From positions 1 to 28,241 of IMG/VR virus record IMGVR_UViG_3300025120_000406: 28,241 bases of DNA; one strand, given 5' to 3'. Position 1 is the first letter of the stretch. Every line of letters begins with the position of its first letter. Shown in pieces: positions 1 through 7,853 of the stretch. The notes under the pieces were generated by a model. The model saw nothing but the letters and a program-made list of their open reading frames with translations. It was not told where the DNA came from and made no database searches. The stretch is from a virus. The position numbers and the translations under genes were made by a program.

Positions 1-635
1 TCATATCCTGTCCAACCTCCGTTGATTCGGTAGCAACAGTCGTCGAATCCTTTCGTAAGACAGACATTTAACAAATCATTATCTTTAATCCATGTTAAGG
101 CGGACCTAAACGGATAATGATCAGTTACATACTTCCATCCGCGTTCCAAGATAAGTGGGTCTTGTAATTCTTCTGCCGCACGTGAGTAATTGTACTTACC
201 TGTAAGCATTAAAACACCCGCCCCTTTGTACAATTTCCCGTCGCCAGGGGACGTATTGCCAAGGTCAGCCCTCATCTCATAGGCCGATCCATCTGCAATT
301 TCAGACATCCATTTGAAATTACCTGTTTCATGCATGAGGTTTGCAATCAACATGCACATGGCCTCTCTGTGCTGATCAAAGCCTGACATCATCAGCAATT
401 TATTAAAGTCACCACAGAAAGTATCGTCAAAAGCACTGGCTGCATAACCAGTTAACTGTTGGCAAATTTGCGGCGTGATGATGTTAGTACTGGGATTAGC
501 TGGGCCAGCACGATATAACTCAGCAAATTCATCAAGAATAGCATCAGATAACTGCCCTTCTAACCAGTTCCAAGCAGCTAACTGGTGCGACTCTTCTTTG
601 TAGTATTTAGCTGCCTTGTTCAGATTGATCGACAT
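1..635 (-). CDS. GH19 chitinase-like endolysin (3' end outside window)
   Basis: An open frame starts at the ATG at 635 and runs off the window at base 1, giving at least 211 residues. It probably cleaves peptidoglycan during lysis or entry. Seen: a His-Glu-Thr triad with Glu103 and a second Glu nine residues later (Glu112), the spacing of the two catalytic acids in bacterial GH19 enzymes; then RADLGNTSPGDG, YKGAG..MLTGKYNY and INGGW, which match the GH19 pattern of a DLGN/PGDG stretch, a G-[RA]-G...LTG..NY stretch and an INGG turn. The usual Arg of the GRG stretch is Ala here. Residues 1-90 are a helical N-terminal region I do not recognise. The start overlaps the end of the next upstream gene by 29 bases, suggesting coupled translation. 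The family call is fairly secure; whether it is the main endolysin is open, because a lysozyme is encoded at 16055-16714. Confidence 0.8.
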   Translation of the reverse strand, partial: MSINLNKAAKYYKEESHQLAAWNWLEGQLSDAILDEFAELYRAGPANPSTNIITPQICQQLTGYAASAFDDTFCGDFNKLLMMSGFDQHREAMCMLIANLMHETGNFKWMSEIADGSAYEMRADLGNTSPGDGKLYKGAGVLMLTGKYNYSRAAEELQDPLILERGWKYVTDHYPFRSALTWIKDNDLLNVCLTKGFDDCCYRINGGWTGY

Positions 636-786
636 CAGTTGTCTCTTCTTCGGGATCAAATTCAATTTTATCAAGGTACTGCCCTAAGAGTTGCCCTGAA
701 AAGTGCACAAGATTACCATCGTTCGATGCTCGTGCAGAAGCAAAAGAATTAATTGCAGAGATGAGTTCAGATTTCTTACAGGCCAT
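607..786 (-). CDS. Small conserved cyanophage-type protein, function unknown
   Basis: A 59-residue protein beginning MACKKSEL. I chose the ATG at 786 over the upstream one at 837 because the extra 17 residues are a hydrophobic run (YLFLLLYL) that does not belong to the rest. The body is a predicted helix (SELISAINSFASARASNDG), a second helix (LVHFSGQLLGQYLDKIEF) and an acidic tail (DPEEETTDVDQSEQ). The pattern resembles short proteins I know from marine cyanophages that open with KK-x-E-L and end in a D/E-rich tail, but no function is known to me. Its end overlaps the start of the GH19-like gene by 29 bases, so the two are probably co-translated. Confidence 0.65.
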   Translation of the reverse strand: MACKKSELISAINSFASARASNDGNLVHFSGQLLGQYLDKIEFDPEEETTDVDQSEQGS

Positions 787-843
787 GATTAATAGTTGGT
801 GACCTGTTAAGTATAACAATAAAAACAAATACTGCAAATGGTA

Positions 844-1212
844 TTAACTAATGTCTGCAGTAGAAATATCCATAGTGGTGGCCCAAGGTACACCAGCTGC
901 TTCTGTTGGATTTTCTTGCTCATCAAGATTAGCTGAAAGACCTGCTTCCAAAGAAGTAACTTCTTCTGAACCTAATGAATCTTGAACCCATTCAATACAA
1001 ATTGCTGGAGTGAGGTTGTCATAAGAAACAAAACCAGGATCTGAAGGATCAGCTTGATAACCTTCACTACCATACGCACCTGCAGTGTAGCTTTCACCAC
1101 TGATGCTAGGGTTAGGTCGTGAAGCGTTTAGTGACCAATGTACAGTGTATACAACACCATCAGAAAGTTCACGATCTAGGGTGTTAATATGCCAAGTGTA
1201 AGTATCAGACAT
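844..1212 (-). CDS. Short marine-phage protein, DUF7936-like
   Basis: A 122-residue protein. The N-terminal half is beta-rich and opens with YTWHINTLDRELSDGVVYTVHW, followed by a SYTAGAYGSEGY stretch, then F.SYDNLTPAICIEWVQDSLG and a final GVPW. This order (TW.I..L.R...DGVVYTVH, then AYG, then LTPE..I.WV, then PW) is one I associate with a widespread family of short proteins in marine phages, recently catalogued as DUF7936; the name is from memory. The protein is acidic with no membrane segment. It lies between the first S74 fibre and the small protein at 607-786, on the same strand. A role as a small tail or fibre-associated protein is only inferred from position. Confidence 0.7.
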   Translation of the reverse strand: MSDTYTWHINTLDRELSDGVVYTVHWSLNASRPNPSISGESYTAGAYGSEGYQADPSDPGFVSYDNLTPAICIEWVQDSLGSEEVTSLEAGLSANLDEQENPTEAAGVPWATTMDISTADIS

Positions 1213-1260
1213 TATTAGGAAGTAGTTTTTCTTATTTTAACAGTTGTATTATTTAATAGC

Positions 1261-1283
1261 AAAGCCCCGCGTTGCCACGGGGC
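1261..1283 (-). terminator. Hairpin after the first S74 fibre gene
   Basis: On the minus strand GCCCCG (1283-1278) pairs with CGGGGC (1269-1264) around an 8-base loop, followed by TTT and then AT-rich sequence. It sits 6 bases past the stop at 1290. The U-tract is short, so it may be an inefficient intrinsic terminator. The same element occurs after the other two S74 fibre genes. Confidence 0.6.
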
Positions 1284-1289
1284 GGGTTG

Positions 1290-3536
1290 CTAACCAGCCT
1301 CAAGGGCTGCGACTTTGGTTTCAAGGGTTTCGATCTTTGCGATTGCTTCTTGTAGGGCTGCAGTTAGTAAAGGGACAAGTTTGGATTGGTCGATACCTTG
1401 CATGACAGCATTGCCATCATCATCAACTTCGTCTTTAGTTCCACTGGCACACTCAGGAACAACAGCTTGTGCTTCGTGGGCAAGAAAACCGTCAACCGTC
1501 ACCTCTGGGTCTACAGTAAAGTTGAAACGATGCGCCTGTAGTTTTTTGACTCGATCGAAGGCACAAATTAGTGGGACAATATTTTCTTTAAGCCGGTAAT
1601 CAGAAGAGGTGAGATAGGCAGTAGAACTGGGACTAGATTGTACATATCCAACGGCTGTATTTGCCACTCTAAATTCAATTTGGACTCTAGTACCATTACT
1701 GTTCCTGTTCAGTAGTAGTACACGAGCGCCGCTATCAGAAGAAGTGTTAGTGAGACCTAGATAGCCAGTTGCTCCTACGTTGAAAGAAAATCCCCGGACT
1801 GTATTAGTACCATCACTTCTCCCAATATGTAAATTGCCCGAGCTGTTGATTCGCATGGCCTCGGAGTTGTTATACCCCTTAAACTGCAAAGAGTTATCAC
1901 TAACGTCATAATTAATACCACCTCTATTTGTATCCGCTGTATCACCAAATTGAATACCAGCCGTACCTCCTGCAGAGGCAACAACTCTAATTTGAGTATC
2001 TGAGTCGCCCTGAACCTGAAGCTGTCTTCCAGGCGACGAAGTTCCAATCCCAACTCGTCCCGTGCTGACGATTCGCATTAGCTCGGTGCCGCTATCAGCA
2101 GGGTTATCGGTACTGTTAACATTATTTTTGAAAATAGTTGCACCTGTGCCAGAGGTAGTCCCTATGTAAATATCTCTAGTTTTGAATCCAATTTTGGCTC
2201 GATTTCCAGAGTCAGGGCCAATGTCAATGTGGGGCGCGTTTTGACCAATGTGTAGTTGAGCATCAGGGCTCGTAGTTCCAATTCCAACCCTGCCCGAGCT
2301 GTCGATTCGCATCCGCTCGCTAGTAAGAGTCGAAAATGCCATTGAATTGTTGGCATGGTCATATCTAATTTTTCCAACATTATCTGCTCCTGTTCCTTGG
2401 GCAAAAAAGATAGAACCCTTTGTACCAGCTGCACCATTATTGATAGTTATTCCTGCATTGTTAGAATCAGTCCCTACAACAAGCGTATAGGCTCCAGTGT
2501 TAAAGCTATCAGGCGACGACGTACCAATCCCAACTCGTCCGTCGCTGTCGATTCGCATGCGCTCGGTTGGGTCGTTAGATGAGTTACTGGAAGTGGCAAA
2601 AACAAGCCCAGTAGATCCAGCTCCACCGTCATCAACAGTGTCTATAGCGGCAACAACGTGGTTATTACCGGTCAGATAAAAACCAATGTTATGGCTAATT
2701 GCAGACGTTGTGTTGCTAGTCTGCATAGCAAGCTGATACTTACTTGCAGTTCGTGAAGGCGTACTATCAGATTGTTCAGCGCCTAAATCAAGACGAGTCA
2801 ATGGGTCACTGATAGAAATCCCAACGTTGCCCGAGCTGTCGATTCGTAGGCGCTCGGTTGGTGATGACGCACCATCGGCAGTAGTGGAGAACACTAGGCG
2901 GCTAGGTTGGCTACTACCAGATGTCCAAGTTCCGCCATCCCGTAAAGCGAGTATTGTTGCTGAGCTTGTGTGGCCGCTATCACTAAAGGCAATTTCACCT
3001 AAGCCAGCATTGTTGGATGGTGAAGTTGTGCCACGCGCAAAGACTATCTTGCCATTACCTGAAGATGATCCTGAGTTACCTTGCAGAATTTGTGTGGTTG
3101 TTACAGACGAACTAGACGTCCCCACCAACAGCCTGCCCGAGCTGTCGATTTGCATCCGCTCAGTGCCATTAGTGCTGATGGCTACTTGATCTGTACCTGG
3201 TGAATAAAGTCCATTATCTGTAGTTCCAACTGAAACCGATGGTGCTACTGCCGTACCAGAGCCAGCATTAATAACATCACTAGTAAGAGCACCCGTAAGA
3301 TTTAAAGTACCACCAACAGTTAAATTACCTGTTGTATTAATAGCCCCATCAACATCTAAAGTAGTACTAGGGGATTCATTATTAACACCTACTCTATTAT
3401 TTTGTGGATTTACATAAAGAGCGGCCCTTCCATTAGGGCCATCCGGTCCAAAGCTTGCTCGTCCTTGTGTATCAAGAACGACGTTACTAACGGCAGAAGA
3501 ACCGTGAATAAGATTAGAAGTGCGAAGGGTGCTCAT
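1290..3536 (-). CDS. Tail fibre with S74 intramolecular chaperone domain (fibre 1)
   Basis: A 748-residue adhesin-type protein. After an N-terminal segment (MSTLRTSNLIHGSSAVSN) come repeated units of the form ERMRIDSSGRVGIGTSSP, at least six, separated by variable beta-rich inserts of 30-90 residues. Such repeats form trimeric beta stalks in phage fibres. The C-terminal 104 residues are an S74 peptidase/chaperone domain: SDYRLKEN with Ser645, Asp646 and Lys650, then VDGFLAHEAQ, then a terminal coiled coil (LQEAIAKIETLETKVAALEAG). By analogy with the endosialidase chaperone, this domain drives trimerisation and cuts itself off just before the Ser. One insert (2545-2846) is nearly identical to part of fibre 2. 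Host-surface binding is inferred. Confidence 0.88.
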   Translation of the reverse strand: MSTLRTSNLIHGSSAVSNVVLDTQGRASFGPDGPNGRAALYVNPQNNRVGVNNESPSTTLDVDGAINTTGNLTVGGTLNLTGALTSDVINAGSGTAVAPSVSVGTTDNGLYSPGTDQVAISTNGTERMQIDSSGRLLVGTSSSSVTTTQILQGNSGSSSGNGKIVFARGTTSPSNNAGLGEIAFSDSGHTSSATILALRDGGTWTSGSSQPSRLVFSTTADGASSPTERLRIDSSGNVGISISDPLTRLDLGAEQSDSTPSRTASKYQLAMQTSNTTSAISHNIGFYLTGNNHVVAAIDTVDDGGAGSTGLVFATSSNSSNDPTERMRIDSDGRVGIGTSSPDSFNTGAYTLVVGTDSNNAGITINNGAAGTKGSIFFAQGTGADNVGKIRYDHANNSMAFSTLTSERMRIDSSGRVGIGTTSPDAQLHIGQNAPHIDIGPDSGNRAKIGFKTRDIYIGTTSGTGATIFKNNVNSTDNPADSGTELMRIVSTGRVGIGTSSPGRQLQVQGDSDTQIRVVASAGGTAGIQFGDTADTNRGGINYDVSDNSLQFKGYNNSEAMRINSSGNLHIGRSDGTNTVRGFSFNVGATGYLGLTNTSSDSGARVLLLNRNSNGTRVQIEFRVANTAVGYVQSSPSSTAYLTSSDYRLKENIVPLICAFDRVKKLQAHRFNFTVDPEVTVDGFLAHEAQAVVPECASGTKDEVDDDGNAVMQGIDQSKLVPLLTAALQEAIAKIETLETKVAALEAG
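2545..2846. repeat. 302-base fibre cassette, copy 1
   Basis: This stretch of fibre 1 aligns without gaps to 4771-5072 in fibre 2; I count about 15 differences by hand, so roughly 95% identity. It is bounded on both sides by the recurring ERMRIDSSG-coding sequence. The encoded insert contains SDPLTRLDLGAEQSDSTPSR in both copies. Confidence 0.9.
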
Positions 3537-3603
3537 TTTTGTACGTTCTGGTAATACTAGTTTAGATCAGTTAGATCGAAGTAAAACAATTTTAATTTTT
3601 AAA

Positions 3604-3623
3604 GCCTCACGTTGCCACGGGGC
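3604..3623 (-). terminator. Decayed hairpin after the second S74 fibre gene
   Basis: This is the position-equivalent of the hairpins at 1261-1283 and 5838-5859, 9 bases past the stop at 3633. The 5' arm GCCCCG and the loop are kept, but the 3' arm reads TGAGGC instead of CGGGGC, leaving one mismatch and one G-U pair. It is probably weaker, and transcription may read through from fibre 2 into fibre 1. Confidence 0.4.
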
Positions 3624-3632
3624 GGGATGCCG

Positions 3633-5783
3633 CTAGGCGATACCAGCATCAGATAGACGCTGTTTGAGAGTTTCCATTTCTGTAATTGCTTCTTGTAATG
3701 CTGCAGTTAGTAAAGGGACAAGTTTTGATTGGTCGATTACTTGGTAGACAGGCACTGTTCGCGTGCCCATAACAGCTGGTGTTACTTCTTCCCCATCATC
3801 GTTTAGTACAGCTGGTGTTACTTCATACTCCTCTTCTTTAGTTGCATCCTTTTCGCCAGTGATGCACTCAGGAACAACGGATTGTGCTTCGTGCGCTAAG
3901 AATCCATCAACTGTGCGTTCAGGATCAGCAATAAAGTTAAACTTACACGGCTTAAGTTGTTGTAGACGAGTGATGCCATTATTAATCGCAGTTACATTTT
4001 CTTTTAAGCGATAATCTGAAGTGGTATTAAACGAAACCGAGGTTGTTCCGCTTCGAGTAATCGAACCGATAGCAGTAGTGTTGTAAGCAAAATAAGTGTA
4101 TACACTAGCTGCTCCAACTGAATGATTAAACCAAACGTCACTATTACCGGGACGGAAGGCAACTCCATTACTTGAAGATGCTCCAGCACTAGGATTGCTG
4201 ACACCAATCCCGACAGCGCCCGTGCTGTCGATACGCATGCGCTCGGTTGGCGTACCCCCACTTGTGCATGCTCTAAATAAAAGACTGTGATTTGTAGTGC
4301 CAATACCTCCAGACACAGCTTCAATGCTGGCAAACGGCCCATCAGAAAAATCTGAGCCACTAGCGATAAATGCAATACCAGCGGTTGATGGACCATTAGT
4401 TCTGTTTTGAACTAAAAGCGGATAAGATTCTCCGTCTTTTCTAACGTGAAGAGGCTTCTCTATACTTGTCGTTCCAATCCCAACTCTGCCCGAGCTGTCG
4501 ATTCGCATTGCCTCGTTAATTGAACCATCTTTGCGAATTTCAAACGAAAGATTAGCAGTTCTATTTGCACTAGTGCTAAAATCTTCTTCTGCGTTGCATT
4601 TAATTTGAGCACCTGTAATACTATTAGAAGGGCCAAAAGCAAGTGTTGCTAAGCCACTATTGCTTGTATTTGTGTTATATAAAAATAGGGTTGAACTTGC
4701 TGTGTTAGCAACTTGAAGGTTTGCAGATGTATATTCATTTGTGGTTGCTCCAACCAACAACATGCCCGAGCTGTCGATTCGCATGCGCTCGGTTGGGTCG
4801 CTAGATGAGTTACTGGAAGTGGCAAAAACAAGCCCAGTAGATCCATTTCCACCGTTTTCAACAGTGTCTATAGCGGCAACAACGTTGTCATTACCGCTCA
4901 GATAAAAACCAATGTTATGGCTAATTGCAGACGATGCATCGCTAGTCTGCATAGCAAGCTGGTACTTACTTGCAGTTCGTGAAGGCGTACTATCAGATTG
5001 TTCAGCGCCTAAATCAAGACGAGTCAATGGGTCACTGATAGAAATACCAACATTGCCCGAGCTGTCGATTCGCATCGCTTCGCTATTAATACCTTTACCG
5101 AGAAACCGAAGCGCGTTATCGCCGTGGTTGTAGCGAATCGCTCCACCGATACCGCTGCTATCTTTGAAATCAATAGCTGACTCAGCAAAATCATTGCTGG
5201 ATTCAAGTATTAGTGTTGGTTCAGACCCTGAGTTGTTTTCTGCGGCATGAATACGGAGTGTTGCATCACCTGTAGCGGCTTCTACGTCTAGGTTTGAACT
5301 AGGCGACGTTGTTCCGATTCCAACGTTGCCTGCAAAATATGCCTGTCCATTGCTGCCATAAAGATCAACATTAGTAACGTCAGATGCACTGCGAATTTGC
5401 AGGCGACCGTTGCCGCTATCTAACAACAAACGAATATGATCATCAGCAATATAGGCTGTGCCATTTACATGAAGTTTTTGGCTAGGCGACGACGTTCCAA
5501 TCCCAACCCTGCCCGAGCTGTCGATTCGTAGGCGTTCAGTGCCATCAGTTGAAATAGCTAATGTATTTGCTGCTGGTGCATATAAACCAGTATCTATATC
5601 ACCTTGTACATGAAGACCGGGTAAAGCTTCTGTACCTGAGGGGAATATTACTTCTAAGCTACTTCCACCGGCTAACAGCGTACCACCAGTTGCAGGCAAC
5701 GTAAAAGTCTGGTCATTACTTGCAGAAGCAATAATGGTACTGCGACCAGTGACGTTATTACTTAAACGAAGAACACCAGACAT
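3633..5783 (-). CDS. Tail fibre with S74 intramolecular chaperone domain (fibre 2)
   Basis: A 716-residue paralogue of fibre 1. The N terminus (MSGVLRLSNNVTGRSTIIAS) precedes repeats of the (E)RMRIDSSGRVGIGTSSP type, about five by eye, with unrelated beta-rich inserts between. The C-terminal S74 domain starts at Ser589 (SDYRLKEN, Asp590, Lys594) and contains VDGFLAHEAQ. It differs from fibre 1 by an acidic insertion (EEEYEVTPAVLNDDGEEVTP). The last residues, QRLSDAGIA, are the same as in fibre 3 and unlike fibre 1, while the preceding IDQSKLVPLLTAALQEAI matches fibre 1, so the end is a mosaic of the two neighbours. Expected role: receptor-binding fibre that self-cleaves its chaperone. Confidence 0.87.
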   Translation of the reverse strand: MSGVLRLSNNVTGRSTIIASASNDQTFTLPATGGTLLAGGSSLEVIFPSGTEALPGLHVQGDIDTGLYAPAANTLAISTDGTERLRIDSSGRVGIGTSSPSQKLHVNGTAYIADDHIRLLLDSGNGRLQIRSASDVTNVDLYGSNGQAYFAGNVGIGTTSPSSNLDVEAATGDATLRIHAAENNSGSEPTLILESSNDFAESAIDFKDSSGIGGAIRYNHGDNALRFLGKGINSEAMRIDSSGNVGISISDPLTRLDLGAEQSDSTPSRTASKYQLAMQTSDASSAISHNIGFYLSGNDNVVAAIDTVENGGNGSTGLVFATSSNSSSDPTERMRIDSSGMLLVGATTNEYTSANLQVANTASSTLFLYNTNTSNSGLATLAFGPSNSITGAQIKCNAEEDFSTSANRTANLSFEIRKDGSINEAMRIDSSGRVGIGTTSIEKPLHVRKDGESYPLLVQNRTNGPSTAGIAFIASGSDFSDGPFASIEAVSGGIGTTNHSLLFRACTSGGTPTERMRIDSTGAVGIGVSNPSAGASSSNGVAFRPGNSDVWFNHSVGAASVYTYFAYNTTAIGSITRSGTTSVSFNTTSDYRLKENVTAINNGITRLQQLKPCKFNFIADPERTVDGFLAHEAQSVVPECITGEKDATKEEEYEVTPAVLNDDGEEVTPAVMGTRTVPVYQVIDQSKLVPLLTAALQEAITEMETLKQRLSDAGIA
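4771..5072. repeat. 302-base fibre cassette, copy 2
   Basis: Partner of 2545-2846. The differences cluster where the encoded residues change (for example TSNTTS to TSDASS and TGNNHV to SGNDNV), while the flanking repeat-coding sequence is almost unchanged. Confidence 0.9.
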
Positions 5784-5837
5784 TTTAACTAACTACTTTT
5801 TAACTATTCTAACGTGAAGGATTTTTATTTATCAGTA

Positions 5838-5859
5838 AAGCCCCGCGTTGCCACGGGGC
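5838..5859 (-). terminator. Hairpin after the third S74 fibre gene
   Basis: GCCCCG and CGGGGC arms (5859-5854 and 5845-5840 on the minus strand) enclose the same 8-base loop as at 1261-1283 and are followed by TTTACTGATAAATAAAAA. It lies 9 bases past the stop at 5869. The AT-rich downstream side makes it the best intrinsic-terminator candidate of the three copies. Confidence 0.6.
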
Positions 5860-5868
5860 GGGTTGCCG

Positions 5869-7842
5869 CTAGGCGATACCAGCATCAGATAGACGCTGTT
5901 CAAGGGTTTCAATCCTTGTCATTGCTTCTTGAAGTGCTTTAATTGCAATCCACATCATTTGCTGTTCTTTAACTCCCTTACGAAGAATTTGTTCCTGAGC
6001 AGGGGTGACAACGTTACCGTCTTCATCTAGAACAGCATCTTCTGCTCTTTGTTTTGTCCACTCAGTAATTACTTCAGGACAATGTGGTGCAATTTGTTGG
6101 GCAATAACACCGTATTTCTTGTCTTCAGTATCATCAGCTTCATTGTAATGAAACTTTTTAAGTTCCCAATTTTTTAAGCAATTCCAAGTGCTATCAAGCG
6201 GTTCAATGTTTTTCTTTTCACGTTCATCGCAAAGATTAGAGTTATATGCTTGAAAGTTAGCAATACCACCATCGGATTGGACCCGAAAACGTGTAGCGTT
6301 TAAATCCTCAAAGTGTAAAGGATAACTTGAATTATTATTTGGGGAAGTACCTTTGTATCTAATAGTTAGGCCGTGTGGTGCAGATGTGCCCATATTGACA
6401 AAACTTCCAATCCAGTTGCCGTTATTGGTTACATTCATTTCGTGAATAGAACCCGTGCCTCCAAAGTAATAACTACCATTGGTGGTCATCTTTGTTGCAC
6501 CCGAGCTGTCGATTCGCATCCGCTCGGTAGGGCTCGACGCACCATCGGCGGTGGTGGAGAACTCTAGGCGTGTTGGTTTATCGTTATCTCCTTGTGTTCC
6601 GTCAGCTTTTGCTTCAATTTCTGCTCCTATCTGATAACTGCCAGCGTTTCCTACAAATTTGATGGCACCAAGGCTGTTTCCTGATCCAACAGACTGATCA
6701 TCTCTCCCCAGAATAATTTCTGCTCCAGCACCAGCATGCAGCATTTGGAGTTTTTTCTCGTCACCAGAAATAAATGCACTAGTCGTACCCACCAACAGCC
6801 TGCCCGAGCTGTCGATTCGTAGGCGCTCGGTGTTTGCAGTGCCAATTCGGAGATAATTTGAAGCAGCATTTGCAGACAACCATTGATCAGCATCATTGCT
6901 TAGATAAATATATTGGTCTGTTCCATCCAACAGAATGTTGCCGGAAGTTACTTGCAGTTTTTGGCTGGGCGACGACGTGCCGATCCCAACATTTCCCGAG
7001 CTGTCGATTCGCATGCGCTCGGTTGGTGATGACGCACCATCGGCAGTTGTGCTGAACACTAGGCGGCCTGGCATATCATTAGCGCCTGGTGTGCCGTCTA
7101 CTTTTGCTTCAATAGATGCCGCAGAAATATAGGTTGACCCATCAGCTCCCGCCCATTGCAGCGTTCCTAAGCTGTCGTTGTTTTGCACAATGGTGTAAAG
7201 ATTAGGCAAATTACCCCTTGTGCGCTTAATACTGACAATTGGTCCTCCTGAACCACTTGCCCGTACAAATGTGCCAGTGTAAACACCATTTACTTGTAAT
7301 TTATAATCTTCAGACGCAGTAGACGTACCCACCAACAGCCTGCCCGAGCTGTCGATTCGCATTCGCTCGGCTGCATTTGCTTGAAAAATTAACGCATTAT
7401 TTGGGTTGTCATAAGTAATTGCGCCGCGATCATTATCTGACTCATCACCAAATTCAATCTTGGCACTAGCATTGTCGTCCGAGCTGATTACAAGCAATGC
7501 TTGAGCGGTGGTGCTATTTAGCCTCAGTGCCGAGCCGGTTACGTCAATATCACACTTGTAGCCAGGTGACGTTGTTCCAATCCCAACATTGCCCGTACTG
7601 TCAATTAATATTGCATTGGTGCCATTAGTAGACACACCAATACTGTTAGTTCCTGCATAATATAAACCGTTATCTGTATCACCACTAAACGTATAAGTAG
7701 GTGCTGCAGCAGTACCAGAACTAACAATTATTTTTTCTACGTCAAGAGGACCACTAACTGTTAATCCACTGAGAGTAAGCGCAGGTTCCTGAAGAGAAGT
7801 ACAGCCTGTAATTGCACCGCCGCCGCCAAGTTGTAATGTCAT
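5869..7842 (-). CDS. Tail fibre with variant S74 chaperone domain (fibre 3, Cys in place of Ser)
   Basis: A 657-residue fibre paralogue. A short N-terminal part (MTLQLGGGGAITGCTSL) is followed by units of ERMRIDSSGRLLVGTS or GNVGIGTSSP with variable inserts, including two GRLVFSTTADGASSPTERM-type cassettes also found in fibre 1. The C-terminal 120 residues are of S74 type, but the cleavage motif reads CDEREKKNI: Cys538 stands where the nucleophilic Ser is expected, with Asp539 and Lys543 kept. The domain then has KYGVIAQQIAPHCPEV rather than the GFLAHEAQ of the other two fibres, so it belongs to a different S74 branch. The last residues, EQRLSDAGIA, match fibre 2. Whether it self-cleaves with Cys is unknown. 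Confidence 0.85.
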   Translation of the reverse strand: MTLQLGGGGAITGCTSLQEPALTLSGLTVSGPLDVEKIIVSSGTAAAPTYTFSGDTDNGLYYAGTNSIGVSTNGTNAILIDSTGNVGIGTTSPGYKCDIDVTGSALRLNSTTAQALLVISSDDNASAKIEFGDESDNDRGAITYDNPNNALIFQANAAERMRIDSSGRLLVGTSTASEDYKLQVNGVYTGTFVRASGSGGPIVSIKRTRGNLPNLYTIVQNNDSLGTLQWAGADGSTYISAASIEAKVDGTPGANDMPGRLVFSTTADGASSPTERMRIDSSGNVGIGTSSPSQKLQVTSGNILLDGTDQYIYLSNDADQWLSANAASNYLRIGTANTERLRIDSSGRLLVGTTSAFISGDEKKLQMLHAGAGAEIILGRDDQSVGSGNSLGAIKFVGNAGSYQIGAEIEAKADGTQGDNDKPTRLEFSTTADGASSPTERMRIDSSGATKMTTNGSYYFGGTGSIHEMNVTNNGNWIGSFVNMGTSAPHGLTIRYKGTSPNNNSSYPLHFEDLNATRFRVQSDGGIANFQAYNSNLCDEREKKNIEPLDSTWNCLKNWELKKFHYNEADDTEDKKYGVIAQQIAPHCPEVITEWTKQRAEDAVLDEDGNVVTPAQEQILRKGVKEQQMMWIAIKALQEAMTRIETLEQRLSDAGIA

Positions 7843-7853
7843 TGTTCTTTAAA

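Noticed and set aside
1315-3189. Several open frames on the plus strand inside fibre 1 (for example 2497-2679 and 2827-3189)
   Set aside because: They run antisense through the repeated ERMRIDSSG-coding blocks and recur wherever the repeat recurs (also at 4912-5133 and 6935-7132), so they are mirror images of the fibre repeat and not genes.
1836-7616. Regularly recurring sequence around CCCGAGCTGTCGATTCG that could suggest a CRISPR-like array
   Set aside because: The spacing is irregular (about 200-450 bases), the copies are in frame inside coding genes and encode the ERMRIDSSG repeat, and no cas-like gene is present.
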